A stretch of 35,386 nucleotides of DNA from an uncultured Treponema sp. (GTDB lineage: Bacteria; Spirochaetota; Spirochaetia; Treponematales; Treponemataceae), in assembly GCA_938039145.1 (NCBI GenBank), contig CALHVG010000045.1, positions 1 to 35,386 of the forward strand, in the 5' to 3' direction. Shown here in pieces: positions 7,848 to 16,092 of this stretch. The notes beneath the pieces were generated by a model. The model saw only the letters and a list, made by a program, of their open reading frames with translations, was not told the origin of the DNA and searched no databases. Position 1 is the first letter of the stretch. The number at the start of each line of letters is the position of its first letter. The translations under genes and the position numbers were made by a program.

Positions 7848-8610
7848 GATACACCTCTCTTGCAAGTTCCGACTCAAGGATTTCTTTTTTTGTTCCCTGA
7901 ATGGCAATCTGTCCCATGTTCACGATTATAGCCTTGTCCGTAATCTCAAGCGTGTCCCGAACATTGTGGTCGGTTATAAGAATACCGATTCCCCGTTTTG
8001 AAAGAAGACCTATCATTCCCTTTATGTCCGCCACCGCAATCGGATCGATTCCGGCAAACGGTTCGTCAAGAAGAAGAAATTTCGGCTCAATGGCAAGGGA
8101 ACGGGCAATCTCCGTTCTCCTTCGTTCCCCCCCCGAAAGCGTGAACGCATACTGCTTCCTGATTCTGCCTATCGAAAATTCCTCTATAAGCTCCTCAAGC
8201 CTTTCCTTTTTCTTCTCTCGGCTAAGATCCCGCCTTGTCTCAAGAACGGACCAAATATTTTCCTCGACGGTAAGTTTCTTGAACACGGAAGGCTCTTGCG
8301 GAAGGTATGAAATTCCGAGCCGAGCTCTTTTATACATCGGAAGAGAAGTCAGCCGTTTGTCATCAAGAAAAATATCTCCGGCTGTAGGTTTGTAAAATCC
8401 CACTATCATATAAAAAGTCGTCGTCTTTCCAGCGCCGTTCGGACCTAAAAGACCAAGAACTTCGCCTGTGCGCATATTAAAATCTATTCCCTGCACGACT
8501 TTTTTGTGTCCGAAACTTTTAAAAAGACTTGAGACCATAAGAGTGTGCGACAAGTGAATGTTTCCGGCTTTATCAACGTCTTTTTTCGATTCGTTATTTT
8601 TTTTGTCCAT
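7825..8610 (-). CDS. lptB: lipopolysaccharide-type export ABC transporter ATPase LptB
   Basis: LptB is the cytoplasmic ATPase that drives extraction of LPS or a related glycolipid from the inner membrane through LptFG and onto the LptC-LptA bridge. The 261-aa protein has Walker A GPNGAGKTT (about 55-63), the Q-loop LPQEPSVFKKLTVEENI, signature LSGGERRRTEIARSL (about 158-172) and Walker B FLLLDEPFAGIDPIAV (about 179-194), closely matching the LptB subgroup. It carries an extra polar N-terminal segment of about 24 residues before the usual start near M25. The ATG at 8610 follows lptA by 2 bp with GGAAAGG upstream. Its LptF/LptG permease partners are not in the window. Confidence 0.9.
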   Translation of the reverse strand: MDKKNNESKKDVDKAGNIHLSHTLMVSSLFKSFGHKKVVQGIDFNMRTGEVLGLLGPNGAGKTTTFYMIVGFYKPTAGDIFLDDKRLTSLPMYKRARLGISYLPQEPSVFKKLTVEENIWSVLETRRDLSREKKKERLEELIEEFSIGRIRKQYAFTLSGGERRRTEIARSLAIEPKFLLLDEPFAGIDPIAVADIKGMIGLLSKRGIGILITDHNVRDTLEITDKAIIVNMGQIAIQGTKKEILESELAREVYLGKDFSM

Positions 8611-8612
8611 GG

Positions 8613-9548
8613 CTATTTTACCTTTCCATTTTTAAAAGACCCGTCAGAAGTTTTTTTCCGCCTTGAAGAATCAGCCGAAGATTTTTCCGATTTTTCAGGA
8701 GAATTCTGAAGCGAAGATTTATTTTTCTCCGAATCAAGTTTTTCTTTTTCCGACGGATTTTTCTCAGCATTTTCCGCTTTATTTCCGTTTTCAACTTCAT
8801 TTCCGGAAGGAGTTTTCGCCTTGCCCTTGGATTCAGATTTCTCCAAATCTTTTTTAGTCTCATTCGGCGTTTCCGAAGATTTTTCAGCATCTTTTTCCGC
8901 TCTTTTAGGATCTTCGCTCTTATGCTCATCGACAATCGAACCTTTTACCCTGCCGTCAAGAGTTATTTCCTGCGAATCAAGATTAAGGAAAATCTCCTGC
9001 GCCCTGAACGTATCGGTTCCGTGTTTTATTTGCGCATTTCCGCTAAGCTCAAGCATCTGGTCTTTTTTTCTGTATACGGCATATGCTCCGCTGCAGACGT
9101 TCTCCTTTTGCTTCAGCTCAATGTCAATCTGCATGACAGCCACGTCCGTTTCCTGATTGTAGCGAATTATCTGCGCCTTCGCCTCCACATCGTTTTTCGT
9201 GTCCTTTAAGGTTACGTTGTCGCTAAGCTCGGCGACTTTTGTTTCCCGGTCGAACTTGAGTTTTTCGCACGTGAAATCAAGTTCCGCCTCGACATTCACG
9301 CCTTTTATGCTCCCTTTTGCTTCGATGTAGCGGTAATCCTCGCCCGTCATTATGATTGAATCCGCATAGATTTCCATGCTTTCGGTTATAACGCTCGCCT
9401 CTCCGCTCAAAGTCGTGGAATCGGATTTTTCGCCTATCGTGCCGCTCATGCTGTTCGCCGAAAACGAAATCTTTTCGGAAAAAACAAAAGCCGGATTCAG
9501 AATGAAAAAAAATGCCGCAATAAATCGGGCGGATTTTTTCAATTTCAT
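8613..9548 (-). CDS. lptA: LptA/OstA-like periplasmic bridge protein with Lys/Glu-rich tail
   Basis: The 311-aa protein has an N-terminal signal peptide (cleavage after FVFS), then about 190 residues of repeating beta strands of the OstA/LptA type, the beta-jellyroll repeats that line up to shield lipid across the periplasm. The position between lptC and lptB supports the call. The last 105 residues (about 205-311) are a low-complexity tail of Lys, Glu, Ser, Asn and Pro with no predicted fold, which standard LptA proteins lack. The gene overlaps lptC by 4 nt (ATGA) and is followed 2 bp later by lptB, so the three are translationally coupled. Treponemes studied so far lack classical LPS, so the cargo is more likely another glycolipid. 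Confidence 0.82.
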   Translation of the reverse strand: MKLKKSARFIAAFFFILNPAFVFSEKISFSANSMSGTIGEKSDSTTLSGEASVITESMEIYADSIIMTGEDYRYIEAKGSIKGVNVEAELDFTCEKLKFDRETKVAELSDNVTLKDTKNDVEAKAQIIRYNQETDVAVMQIDIELKQKENVCSGAYAVYRKKDQMLELSGNAQIKHGTDTFRAQEIFLNLDSQEITLDGRVKGSIVDEHKSEDPKRAEKDAEKSSETPNETKKDLEKSESKGKAKTPSGNEVENGNKAENAEKNPSEKEKLDSEKNKSSLQNSPEKSEKSSADSSRRKKTSDGSFKNGKVK

Positions 9549-10156
9549 TCGCCGCCCCCTAACGAACTTCCGACCTCATTTCCCGAATCAGAATCCACAT
9601 TCTCGCTGTTTTCAGGCGACACCTTATTCACATTCGCTTCCCCCGAGACAACCCCCGAAAACGAAAATCTTCTTGAAACTCCGCTTGCTGAAAATCCCGC
9701 CCCTTGGATAATGGTGTCATCCTTTTTGATTGTAACCATGCTGTTCCTGCCGCTTGTAAGCTGCTCGGATTTTCCGTTCCACCTGAGGCTTCCGGCATTC
9801 ACGACCAAATTATCTTTTGTATTCGTGATTTCAATGTTGTCGTAAAGCGTATATTTTTTTTCGTCCGTGTCCGACGCAAGATAGCCGCACTTTCCGAAAT
9901 TCGAAAGCTCATTGTTTTCATCGAATAGTTTAAAGTCCATGTCTTTGGCGTACATGGATTTTCCGTCTTTATATTGCTCGATTTTTTGCGCTGAAATCGA
10001 AAGTTTTATATTTCCGTCCTCGTAGCGATTAAACCGAACATCATCGAACACAAACTCTGGAACGCTGTTTTCGTCCTGCGGGTTCATTCCGTAACGCAAA
10101 GAACAGGAAAAAAGAGATGTAGCGGCAATAAAAAAAACAGGAAAAACTCTACGCAT
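9545..10156 (-). CDS. lptC: LptC-like lipoprotein of the LPS-type export system
   Basis: The 203-aa protein starts with a lipoprotein signal peptide with lipobox LFSC (Cys about residue 18), so it is probably a lipid-anchored form rather than the transmembrane form of LptC. The body has LptC-like beta strands, with FDDVRFNRYEDGNIKLSISA and a YAKDMDFKLFDENNELS block. The C-terminal 30 residues are Ser/Glu/Asn/Gly-rich. LptC accepts lipid from LptB2FG and hands it to LptA. The gene is first of lptC-lptA-lptB-barrel protein. Its promoter predicts an mRNA leader of only about 7 nt without a Shine-Dalgarno site. Confidence 0.8.
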   Translation of the reverse strand: MRRVFPVFFIAATSLFSCSLRYGMNPQDENSVPEFVFDDVRFNRYEDGNIKLSISAQKIEQYKDGKSMYAKDMDFKLFDENNELSNFGKCGYLASDTDEKKYTLYDNIEITNTKDNLVVNAGSLRWNGKSEQLTSGRNSMVTIKKDDTIIQGAGFSASGVSRRFSFSGVVSGEANVNKVSPENSENVDSDSGNEVGSSLGGGE

Positions 10157-10169
10157 AAATCCGAGAAAA

Positions 10170-10199
10170 ATTATACCGTAAAAAGAGCATAAATTTCAA
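10170..10199 (-). promoter_or_regulatory. promoter of the lptCAB operon
   Basis: On the minus strand TTGAAA (10194-10199), an 18-bp spacer and TATAAT (10170-10175) form a near-consensus promoter. The predicted start at about 10163 leaves a 7-nt leader (CGGATTT) before the lptC ATG. Confidence 0.65.
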
Positions 10200-10305
10200 C
10201 GCAACCTGCGGTTACGAATCCTGCGGACAAAAGACACGCAAAAACGGCGATGTCCACAGCCTTCTCAGAAATCCACCGAAGGACACCGCACACATTTTTT
10301 ATAAA

Positions 10306-10351
10306 AGAAAAAAAGCATCGCCTTTCGACTTTTTAAAGTTTCCGGGCGATG
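10306..10351 (-). terminator. rho-independent terminator of cheRB
   Basis: Read on the minus strand, CATCGCC (10351-10345) pairs with GGCGATG (10322-10316), with an inner ACTTT/AAAGT stem in the loop, followed by a T-rich run (10314-10306). A weaker AT-only hairpin, TCATCAT/ATGATGA at 10353-10374, lies directly between it and the cheB stop codon. The remaining sequence (10200-10305) shows no gene. Confidence 0.85.
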
Positions 10352-10374
10352 TTCATCATGAGTCTTTATGATGA

Positions 10375-11577
10375 TTAAAGATGTTCTCTTGCTATTTTGC
10401 TTATTTCGTCAGCCATGTCTTTCAGGGCTACCTGCCGCTGGACACCGCCCATTTCCCATGCAACCTTAGGCATTCCGTAAACAACGCAAGACTCTTCGTT
10501 CTGTCCCAAAGTCCATGCGCCTTCCTTCCTAAGATTCGCCATTTCGGCAGCACCATCGCGTCCCATTCCGGTCATTATGACACCAAGCGCATTGTTCTTG
10601 AACACATCGGCGACAGACTCAAAAAGCACATCGGCGGAAGGCCTATGACCGTTCCGTTGAGGTTCCTGATTTGTCCTTATAACGTTGTAAGTCGGTCGCC
10701 TTTCAACCACGATATGGTAGTTTCCCGGAGCGATATAAATATGACCTTCCTCAATCTTCATTCCATCTTCAGCCTCGTGGACTTCAAGAGGACAGATTCT
10801 GTTCAGACTTTCCGCAAATTCTTTAGTAAATCCCGCAGGCATATGCTGAACAACAAGAATCGGCTGCTTGAGGTGAGGATCTATCGTCTTAAATACATCG
10901 CGCAAAGCGTTCGGACCGCCCGTAGAAATTCCAATCGCAATGATTTTTATTGCTCCGCCCGAACGCACAGGAGTTATCGTGGCAGGCTCTTTTTTTTCGG
11001 AATAAAAATTAAAGGTCGGCTTTACAGGTGCACTTTCCACCAAGCCGGGTTCGTTCTTTTTCTTTGCGACGAATTTTTCCGCTGCTTGCAGTTTTCTGGA
11101 ATGCAGAAAATAATCCGCATATGGAAGTCGTCTTCCGTTCCTTCTTCCGAAAACGCCGCCGTAAGAAGCAATCTTTTCAATCAACTCATCGGCGACATTC
11201 ACAATCTCTACAGTGGTGGATGCGCCCGGTTTTGTTATAAAGTCGCTCGCACCAAGTTCAAGACATTCCATCGTAACAGCCGCACCTTGCTTGGCAATGC
11301 TCGAAAGAATTATCACCGGAATCCGTATCTGACGGGACTTTCGCTCCCTAAGAAACTCGACTCCCGTCATGATAGGCATTTCTATGTCAAGGACAATCAC
11401 GTCCGGCTTCAGTCCGTTCTCAAGCTGATCAAGAAGCGTCTGACCGTTGCTTGCTTTTCCGACGACTTCCATGCCCGGAGTGTCATTTATAATCCTTGAA
11501 ACAAGATTCCGCATCAATGCAGAATCATCGCAAATCGCCACAGATAGCGTATCAAATTTTTCGTCTGTGTCTACCAT
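10375..11577 (-). CDS. cheB: chemotaxis protein-glutamate methylesterase CheB
   Basis: CheB removes methyl groups from (and deamidates) chemoreceptor glutamates, giving adaptation opposite to CheR. The 400-aa protein has an N-terminal receiver domain (about 9-118) with acidic pair D17-D18, phospho-acceptor D64 in VLDIEMP and K116 in ITKPG, a linker of about 90 residues, and a C-terminal methylesterase domain with catalytic triad S218 (GISTGGP), H245 (VQHMPAG) and D341 (GMGRDGAAEM). All key residues are intact. It follows cheR by 21 bp, with GGGGGA 9 nt before the ATG, and the pair ends at a clear terminator. Confidence 0.95.
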   Translation of the reverse strand: MVDTDEKFDTLSVAICDDSALMRNLVSRIINDTPGMEVVGKASNGQTLLDQLENGLKPDVIVLDIEMPIMTGVEFLRERKSRQIRIPVIILSSIAKQGAAVTMECLELGASDFITKPGASTTVEIVNVADELIEKIASYGGVFGRRNGRRLPYADYFLHSRKLQAAEKFVAKKKNEPGLVESAPVKPTFNFYSEKKEPATITPVRSGGAIKIIAIGISTGGPNALRDVFKTIDPHLKQPILVVQHMPAGFTKEFAESLNRICPLEVHEAEDGMKIEEGHIYIAPGNYHIVVERRPTYNVIRTNQEPQRNGHRPSADVLFESVADVFKNNALGVIMTGMGRDGAAEMANLRKEGAWTLGQNEESCVVYGMPKVAWEMGGVQRQVALKDMADEISKIAREHL

Positions 11578-11598
11578 GGTTTAGAGTCCCCCAATAAT

Positions 11599-12414
11599 TT
11601 AAGCGTTTTTCTGGTAAAGACAAGCCCAATCCGTCTTAAGAAATTCAAATTTAGTCTTCATTCCAAAAAGCGACTCGGAATGTCCGATGAAAAGATATGA
11701 GTGAGAAGCCATCGAATTCCAAAAATTATCCAGAACCACAAGCTGCGCAGGTTCATCAAAATAAATCATTACGTTTCTGCAAAAAACTACATCAAGATTT
11801 TTCATGCCCGGAGCATGCTGAAGATTATGATAGTCGAATTTCACCTTGCTCATTATGTCCGGAGTAACCTGATATCCGCCTTCAACCTTATTAAAACCTA
11901 TCGGAATATAATCAGGAGGAACTCCGTCAATCTTGTTGTCGGCATAGAAGCCCCTCTGTCCAACCATCAAAGATTTCAGAGAAATATCCGAAGCCGTAAC
12001 GGAATAACTGTATCCCGAAGGAAGAATCTTCTTCAATATCATGGCGATTGTGTACGGCTCTTCCCCTGTCGAGCAACCTGCGCTCCATATGCGGACAGTT
12101 CTGTCGCCGGTCTTTTTCTTCTCCTCAAGCACATGAGGAATCACATAGTTTATCAATGCGTCAAAATGAGGCTGATTTCTAAAAAAACGAGTCAGATTTG
12201 TCGTAACGGAATCCAGCATCTTTTTGAGTTCTTCTTTATCTTTCAGAATCAAATCATAATATTCGGAAAGATTTTCAATCTTTTTTTCCCTAAGGATTTC
12301 CTTGATTCTGCTGTCAAGAATAGGTCTATTGCTTTCGGAAAAAGTTATTCCGCTTTCGTCATAGATGATTTTCCTGAATTTCTCAAAATCCACATCGCTC
12401 AATGTATCTAACAT
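11599..12414 (-). CDS. cheR: chemotaxis protein methyltransferase CheR
   Basis: CheR transfers methyl groups from SAM to receptor glutamates. The protein shows the alpha-helical N-terminal CheR domain (DVDFEKFRKIIYDESGI onward) with the TRFFRN motif, then the SAM-binding methyltransferase domain with SAGCSTGEEPYTIAM and the late motif VVFCRNVMIYFD. I chose ATG 12414 (271 aa) because a consensus promoter places the transcript start at 12414-12415. The upstream ATG at 12423 overlaps the -10 box itself and the TTG at 12435 lies upstream of it, so neither can be used from this promoter. There is no Shine-Dalgarno site, so this is a leaderless candidate. It is first gene of cheR-cheB. Confidence 0.94.
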   Translation of the reverse strand: MLDTLSDVDFEKFRKIIYDESGITFSESNRPILDSRIKEILREKKIENLSEYYDLILKDKEELKKMLDSVTTNLTRFFRNQPHFDALINYVIPHVLEEKKKTGDRTVRIWSAGCSTGEEPYTIAMILKKILPSGYSYSVTASDISLKSLMVGQRGFYADNKIDGVPPDYIPIGFNKVEGGYQVTPDIMSKVKFDYHNLQHAPGMKNLDVVFCRNVMIYFDEPAQLVVLDNFWNSMASHSYLFIGHSESLFGMKTKFEFLKTDWACLYQKNA

Positions 12415-12421
12415 AAGACCC

Positions 12422-12450
12422 ATTATAAATCTCAAAATGTTAAATGTAAA
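12422..12450 (-). promoter_or_regulatory. cheRB promoter giving a leaderless mRNA
   Basis: On the minus strand TTTACA (12445-12450), exactly 17 bp and TATAAT (12422-12427), one mismatch from the full consensus. Seven nucleotides separate the -10 from the ATG at 12414, so the transcript starts at or 1 nt before the start codon. Confidence 0.75.
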
Positions 12451-12831
12451 TCGGAATATGTAATATATGCAAAAAAAATCTACATCAAAGCAAAAAAATC
12501 AAGAGAAAATCGGACTTTTTTATTTTATTTGACGAACCGGCTTTTCAAATTCAGAAAAATGATATAAAAATTCGGGAATCGGAGCCTTTGCAAAAATGCG
12601 GATTGGCAAATTACTGCGCTTTTGGAATGAAATTAAAAAGGAAAAACAAAAGAATTTTCCGTTCGGAAAACTAAAAAGCTGTTTTCAATTCAGCAAAAAT
12701 CCGTGACTAAAATCCGTGAACAACAAAACTTTGCAAATATTTTTAGATTCTTCCGACTTTATGAAATTCAAAACTTTTTATTTTCAATCCGATATAAAAA
12801 ATCCCCGAAACTGAAAACAAACTGAGCGCAT
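12451..12831. other. A+T-rich intergenic stretch without a recognisable gene
   Basis: I see no credible reading frame here. It holds several small inverted repeats (TTTTCC/GGAAAA at 12655-12670, GCTG/CAGC at 12678-12694) and a direct repeat AAAATCCGTGA at 12696-12706 and 12709-12719. It could be decayed coding sequence or simply spacer between two same-strand units. Confidence 0.5.
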
Positions 12832-12869
12832 AAAAAAATCCCCTCGGTTCAAAAATTGCACCAAGGGGA
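12832..12869 (-). terminator. rho-independent terminator after the EEP hydrolase gene
   Basis: On the minus strand TCCCCTTGGT (12869-12860) pairs with ACCGAGGGGA (12848-12839), 10 bp with one G-U pair and an 11-nt loop, followed by seven Ts (12838-12832). It lies about 40 nt after the stop codon at 12910. Confidence 0.92.
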
Positions 12870-12909
12870 ATCGAATTACATTTTAAAGTCCGAATATTTT
12901 TTTGAAAAT

Positions 12910-14055
12910 CTATTCAAGTTCAAATTCCAGCACGACCGGATTATGATCGGAATACTTGAATGCGTGGCTTGTGATTATCGTGATGTCATGCACCTTTATA
13001 TTGTCGGAAGCCACAAAGCCGTCGATAGTAACCGTATATGTCCAGTTCGGATCGAATGCCATAGTGTTGTTTCGGGCAGTTCCGAATTCCGCACCGTCAT
13101 CTCCCTTCAAAGGACCGTAGATTTTATAGCCCTCGAACTCAGCGTCAAAGGAAGCCACCCAGTCGGGAACTATTTCTCCTCCATTCGGCTTTACGTAGCG
13201 ATTCTCTCCACCCGGAGTAAGAACCTGATTGAAATCTCCGCCCATGACCACATAATTTTCTTTCTCATGTTCTGCGCTAAGAATCTCCTTGATGAAATCC
13301 ACCTGCTTTTTTCGAACCTTTCCACCCTCATCGTATGCGGAAAGATGCGCATCTATCATTACAAATTCCTTGTCGCTTCCTTCGATTTTATAGCGGTTCA
13401 TCACAAGACAACGGTCAAGGTCAAAAAGATTTGCGAACCTTGATTCCGACAGCGGAAGACTTCTTCTTATCGAAGAATCTATGGAAGCCTCGGAAAAAAT
13501 CATAAGTCCGCTGGTGGATTTTCCGTGAGGTTCACGTATAGGATAAAAAAGATACGGAGAATGGAAACATTCAGCCCATGTATAGGCATAGTCTGCAAAC
13601 GACGAACGGAAAAGTTCGGCCTCGTTCACATGGTAAGACCTCGTGGATTTTTCGTCCACCTCCTGAAGCAGGATAAAATCCGGATCTTGCCCGTTTATAA
13701 GTTTTATAATTGAAGAGACATTCGTAAGGACATGTTCTTTGTCAGTGGCTCTGGACTGCCGGCCTTTTATCTGCACCTTTCCTTCCGCATCGGCATAGCC
13801 TGTGTCCATGAAAAAACTGAATTTGTCGTCATAAGCTCCAAAACCGATATTCATCGTCAATGCTTTGTAGATTTTTCCTCGTGAAATATTTTCGGAAATT
13901 TCAGGATTTTTGTGTTCAAGAACCTTGTTGTCCTCTATACGATAATAACTTGTGAAGACGTACAAAACATATCCCGCACAGACCATGAGCGCAAGGCAAA
14001 CAACGCCAATTATAGAAAACAGGGAAATCTTTAATGCCGATTTTTTTGTTTTCAT
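12910..14055 (-). CDS. membrane-anchored endonuclease/exonuclease/phosphatase-fold protein
   Basis: The 381-aa protein has one N-terminal membrane helix (about 10-34) and an outside-facing EEP (DNase I-like) domain. The conserved catalytic blocks are visible: LLQEVD (metal-binding Glu), IDAHLSAYD, GGDFNQ (Asp/Asn), TIDGFV and the C-terminal SDHNPV (Asp-His). The fold serves nucleases, sphingomyelinases, inositol phosphatases and other phosphodiesterases. The membrane anchor points to an extracytoplasmic substrate such as nucleic acid or phospholipid, but I cannot choose one. AGAGAGGTGG ends 5 nt before the ATG at 14055. The GTG at 14064 is part of that ribosome site and is not the start. Terminators on both sides suggest a single-gene unit. 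Confidence 0.85.
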   Translation of the reverse strand: MKTKKSALKISLFSIIGVVCLALMVCAGYVLYVFTSYYRIEDNKVLEHKNPEISENISRGKIYKALTMNIGFGAYDDKFSFFMDTGYADAEGKVQIKGRQSRATDKEHVLTNVSSIIKLINGQDPDFILLQEVDEKSTRSYHVNEAELFRSSFADYAYTWAECFHSPYLFYPIREPHGKSTSGLMIFSEASIDSSIRRSLPLSESRFANLFDLDRCLVMNRYKIEGSDKEFVMIDAHLSAYDEGGKVRKKQVDFIKEILSAEHEKENYVVMGGDFNQVLTPGGENRYVKPNGGEIVPDWVASFDAEFEGYKIYGPLKGDDGAEFGTARNNTMAFDPNWTYTVTIDGFVASDNIKVHDITIITSHAFKYSDHNPVVLEFELE

Positions 14056-14089
14056 AAGAACCACCTCTCTAATTAAATATAGACAATAT

Positions 14090-14125
14090 AAAAAACTCCC
14101 GAATAAGCAAGCGCCTAAACGGGAG
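14090..14125 (-). terminator. probable terminator between pckG and the EEP hydrolase gene
   Basis: On the minus strand CTCCCG (14125-14120) pairs with CGGGAG (14101-14096) across an 18-nt loop and is followed by six Ts (14095-14090). It would end pckG transcription about 100 nt after its stop, upstream of the ribosome site of the next gene. Confidence 0.65.
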
Positions 14126-14186
14126 CATTAGACCGAAAACAAAGCGACGCAAAGACTTTTCTTGCGCCGTGTTCAGGCGACATTCA

Positions 14187-14220
14187 AAGGCTCTAAAGGA
14201 TTTTAGAATCCTTGAGCCTT
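14187..14220 (-). other. strong post-stop hairpin of the pckG mRNA
   Basis: AAGGCTC (14187-14193), AAGGATT (14196-14202), a TTAG loop, AATCCTT (14207-14213) and GAGCCTT (14214-14220) form a 14-bp stem interrupted only by a TA bulge. It begins 7 nt after the pckG stop codon and has no following T run on the minus strand. It therefore looks like a 3' stabiliser or ribosome/exonuclease barrier upstream of the true terminator at 14090-14125. Confidence 0.7.
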
Positions 14221-14227
14221 CAAATAA

Positions 14228-16075
14228 TTACGCCTTATTCAAACGAGATTCCAAATCATCGAGAATTGCGCTCAATTCCTTTGGAAGATGTTTTCCGAAT
14301 TTTGGATAGTGGTTTTCACGTATATCCTTGACTTCCTTCTTCCAGCCCTCAACGTCAACCTTTGTGATTTCAGGAAGAGTCTTCTTGTAGTAGTCTGCAA
14401 GACCGTCGATATTGATAGCACCCTCTTTTGGCATGAAACCGATTGGAGTGTCAACAAAGTTGTCCTTTCCGTCGCAACGGTCAAAAATCCATGCAAGGAT
14501 TCGGCTGTTGTCGCCGTATCCCGGCCACATAAAGCCGCCAGGAAGGTCTGCGTTGTTGTCATCCTTTCTGAACCAGTTTACATAGAAGATTTTCGGAAGG
14601 AGTTCCTTATCCTTCGCCGCATTTCCTACATTAATCCAGTGCTGGAAATAGTCGCCCATGTTGTAACCGCAGAACGGAATGATTGCGAATGGGTCGCGTC
14701 GAATCTTACCGACTTCTTCAGGATTGATGGTAGAAGCGGCTGTGATTTCAGAACCTACGATAGAGCCGAGGAAAACGCCATGCTCCCAAGAGCGTGACTG
14801 GTGTACAAGCGGCACGGTAGATGGGCGGCGACCACCGAAGAGAATTGCAGAAATCGGAACTCCCTCAGGGCTTTCCCAATCCGATGCGATGCATGGACAC
14901 TGTGCGGCAGGTGCCGTGAATCGGGCATTAGGATGAGCCATCTCTTCGCCCTTTGGCGACTTGTCTTTTGGAAGCGCATCCCTGGACTTTCCTTTCCAGT
15001 CAACGAGCTTTCCTTTTGCAGGATAACCGATTCCTTCCCACCATACATCTCCGTCCTCTGTAAGAGCGCAGTTCGTAAAGATGGTGTTTTTTGACGCAGC
15101 GATAAGCGCGTTGTTGTTAGACTGCTCTGAAGTTCCCGGAGCAACACCAAAGAAACCTGCCTCTGGGTTGATGGCGTAAAGGCGACCGTCCTTGCCGAAT
15201 TTCATCCAAGCAATGTCGTCTCCGACAGTTTCGACTTTCCAGCCAGGAATAGTCGGAATGAGCATAGCAAGATTTGTCTTTCCGCAAGCAGACGGGAACG
15301 CACCTGTAACATATTTTACTTCGCCCTTAGGATTTGTAAGTTTGAGGATAAGCATATGCTCCGCAAGCCAACCCTCTTCCTTTGCGATGAACGAAGCTAT
15401 TCGGAGAGCAAAACACTTCTTACCGAGAAGGGCGTTTCCACCGTATCCCGAACCGTAAGACCAAATCAGATGCTCTTCAGGGAACTGAGAGATGAATTTC
15501 TGCTCAACGGGAGCGCATGCCCAAACTCCGTTGTCCTTTGCTCCGTTGTTGAGCGGTTTTCCAACAGAATGAAGACATGGAACGAAATTGTCGTCAATGT
15601 ACTGCCATGTTTTTTCGCCAGTTCGGGTCATGATGTCCATGTTAAGGACAACGTATTCAGAATCAGTAAGTTCAACACCATATTTTGCTATAGGAGAACC
15701 GAGAGGTCCCATGCAGAACGGAAGAACATACATTGTGCGTCCGTGCATACAACCTTTGTAAAGTCCCTTCATCGTAGCCTTGAGTTCAGTGGGGTCAATC
15801 CAGTTGTTTGTAGGACCTGCGCCTTCCTGTGTCTTGGTAGCAATAAACGTTCTTTTCTCAACACGAGCAACATCCGACGGATCTGAACGGAAAAGGAAAC
15901 TGTTCGGCTTTTTTGCCAATGGAGTTGCAAGACCTGCATCAACGCATTTCTGCATCAATCGGTCGTACTCGGCACTTGAACCATCGCAAACAACAACGTT
16001 GTCGGGTTCACACATCTTAACACATTCTTCTACCCAAGCCTTAACCTTGGCGTTTTTAATGTCATTAACTGTCAT
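14228..16075 (-). CDS. pckG: phosphoenolpyruvate carboxykinase (GTP)
   Basis: The enzyme interconverts oxaloacetate plus GTP with phosphoenolpyruvate, CO2 and GDP. In fermenting anaerobes it often runs toward oxaloacetate to fix CO2 on the way to succinate or aspartate. The 615-aa length fits the GTP-dependent class. The active-site P-loop AFPSACGKTNLAM (about 259-271) contains the class-specific reactive cysteine C264. MCEPDNVVVCDGS near 21-33 and the FGGRRPSTVPLV block are also characteristic. AGGAGT lies 5 nt before the ATG. The upstream region carries a -10, an operator-like palindrome over the -35 and a hairpin at the predicted 5' end of the mRNA, so this central-carbon gene appears to be regulated. 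Confidence 0.97.
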   Translation of the reverse strand: MTVNDIKNAKVKAWVEECVKMCEPDNVVVCDGSSAEYDRLMQKCVDAGLATPLAKKPNSFLFRSDPSDVARVEKRTFIATKTQEGAGPTNNWIDPTELKATMKGLYKGCMHGRTMYVLPFCMGPLGSPIAKYGVELTDSEYVVLNMDIMTRTGEKTWQYIDDNFVPCLHSVGKPLNNGAKDNGVWACAPVEQKFISQFPEEHLIWSYGSGYGGNALLGKKCFALRIASFIAKEEGWLAEHMLILKLTNPKGEVKYVTGAFPSACGKTNLAMLIPTIPGWKVETVGDDIAWMKFGKDGRLYAINPEAGFFGVAPGTSEQSNNNALIAASKNTIFTNCALTEDGDVWWEGIGYPAKGKLVDWKGKSRDALPKDKSPKGEEMAHPNARFTAPAAQCPCIASDWESPEGVPISAILFGGRRPSTVPLVHQSRSWEHGVFLGSIVGSEITAASTINPEEVGKIRRDPFAIIPFCGYNMGDYFQHWINVGNAAKDKELLPKIFYVNWFRKDDNNADLPGGFMWPGYGDNSRILAWIFDRCDGKDNFVDTPIGFMPKEGAINIDGLADYYKKTLPEITKVDVEGWKKEVKDIRENHYPKFGKHLPKELSAILDDLESRLNKA

Positions 16076-16092
16076 TCAAGACTCCTATATAG

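Noticed and set aside
8618..8935. Strongly basic 105-codon minus-strand frame inside lptA
   Set aside because: Its Arg/Lys/Leu richness is a frameshift reading of the low-complexity Lys/Glu tail of LptA. LptA has the signal peptide, family strands and operon overlaps.
10381..11499. 372-codon open frame on the plus strand across cheB
   Set aside because: Mirror of a well-supported CheB with all catalytic residues. The translated product has no recognisable domain and a composition typical of antisense frames.
11701..12411. 236-codon plus-strand frame across cheR
   Set aside because: Antisense shadow of CheR, with no ribosome site or family resemblance.
12415..12435. Longer cheR starts at ATG 12423 and TTG 12435
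   Set aside because: They coincide with or lie upstream of the -10 box TATAAT (12422-12427), so this promoter's transcript would not contain them.
12696..12719. AAAATCCGTGA direct repeat as a possible CRISPR fragment
   Set aside because: Only two 11-bp copies with a 2-bp spacer and no cas genes. No array-like structure was seen anywhere in the window.
12832..12869. Region with GGTTC followed by ACCA resembling a tRNA T-arm and 3' end
   Set aside because: It does not fold into a cloverleaf and is fully explained as a G+C-rich terminator stem with a T run.
14056..14064. GTG start for the EEP hydrolase at 14064
   Set aside because: The GTG lies within the AGAGAGGTGG ribosome-binding site that serves the ATG at 14055.
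14288..14797. 169-codon plus-strand frame across pckG
   Set aside because: Antisense of the PEP carboxykinase C-terminal half. Several similar frames occur across pckG and none has a domain or ribosome site.
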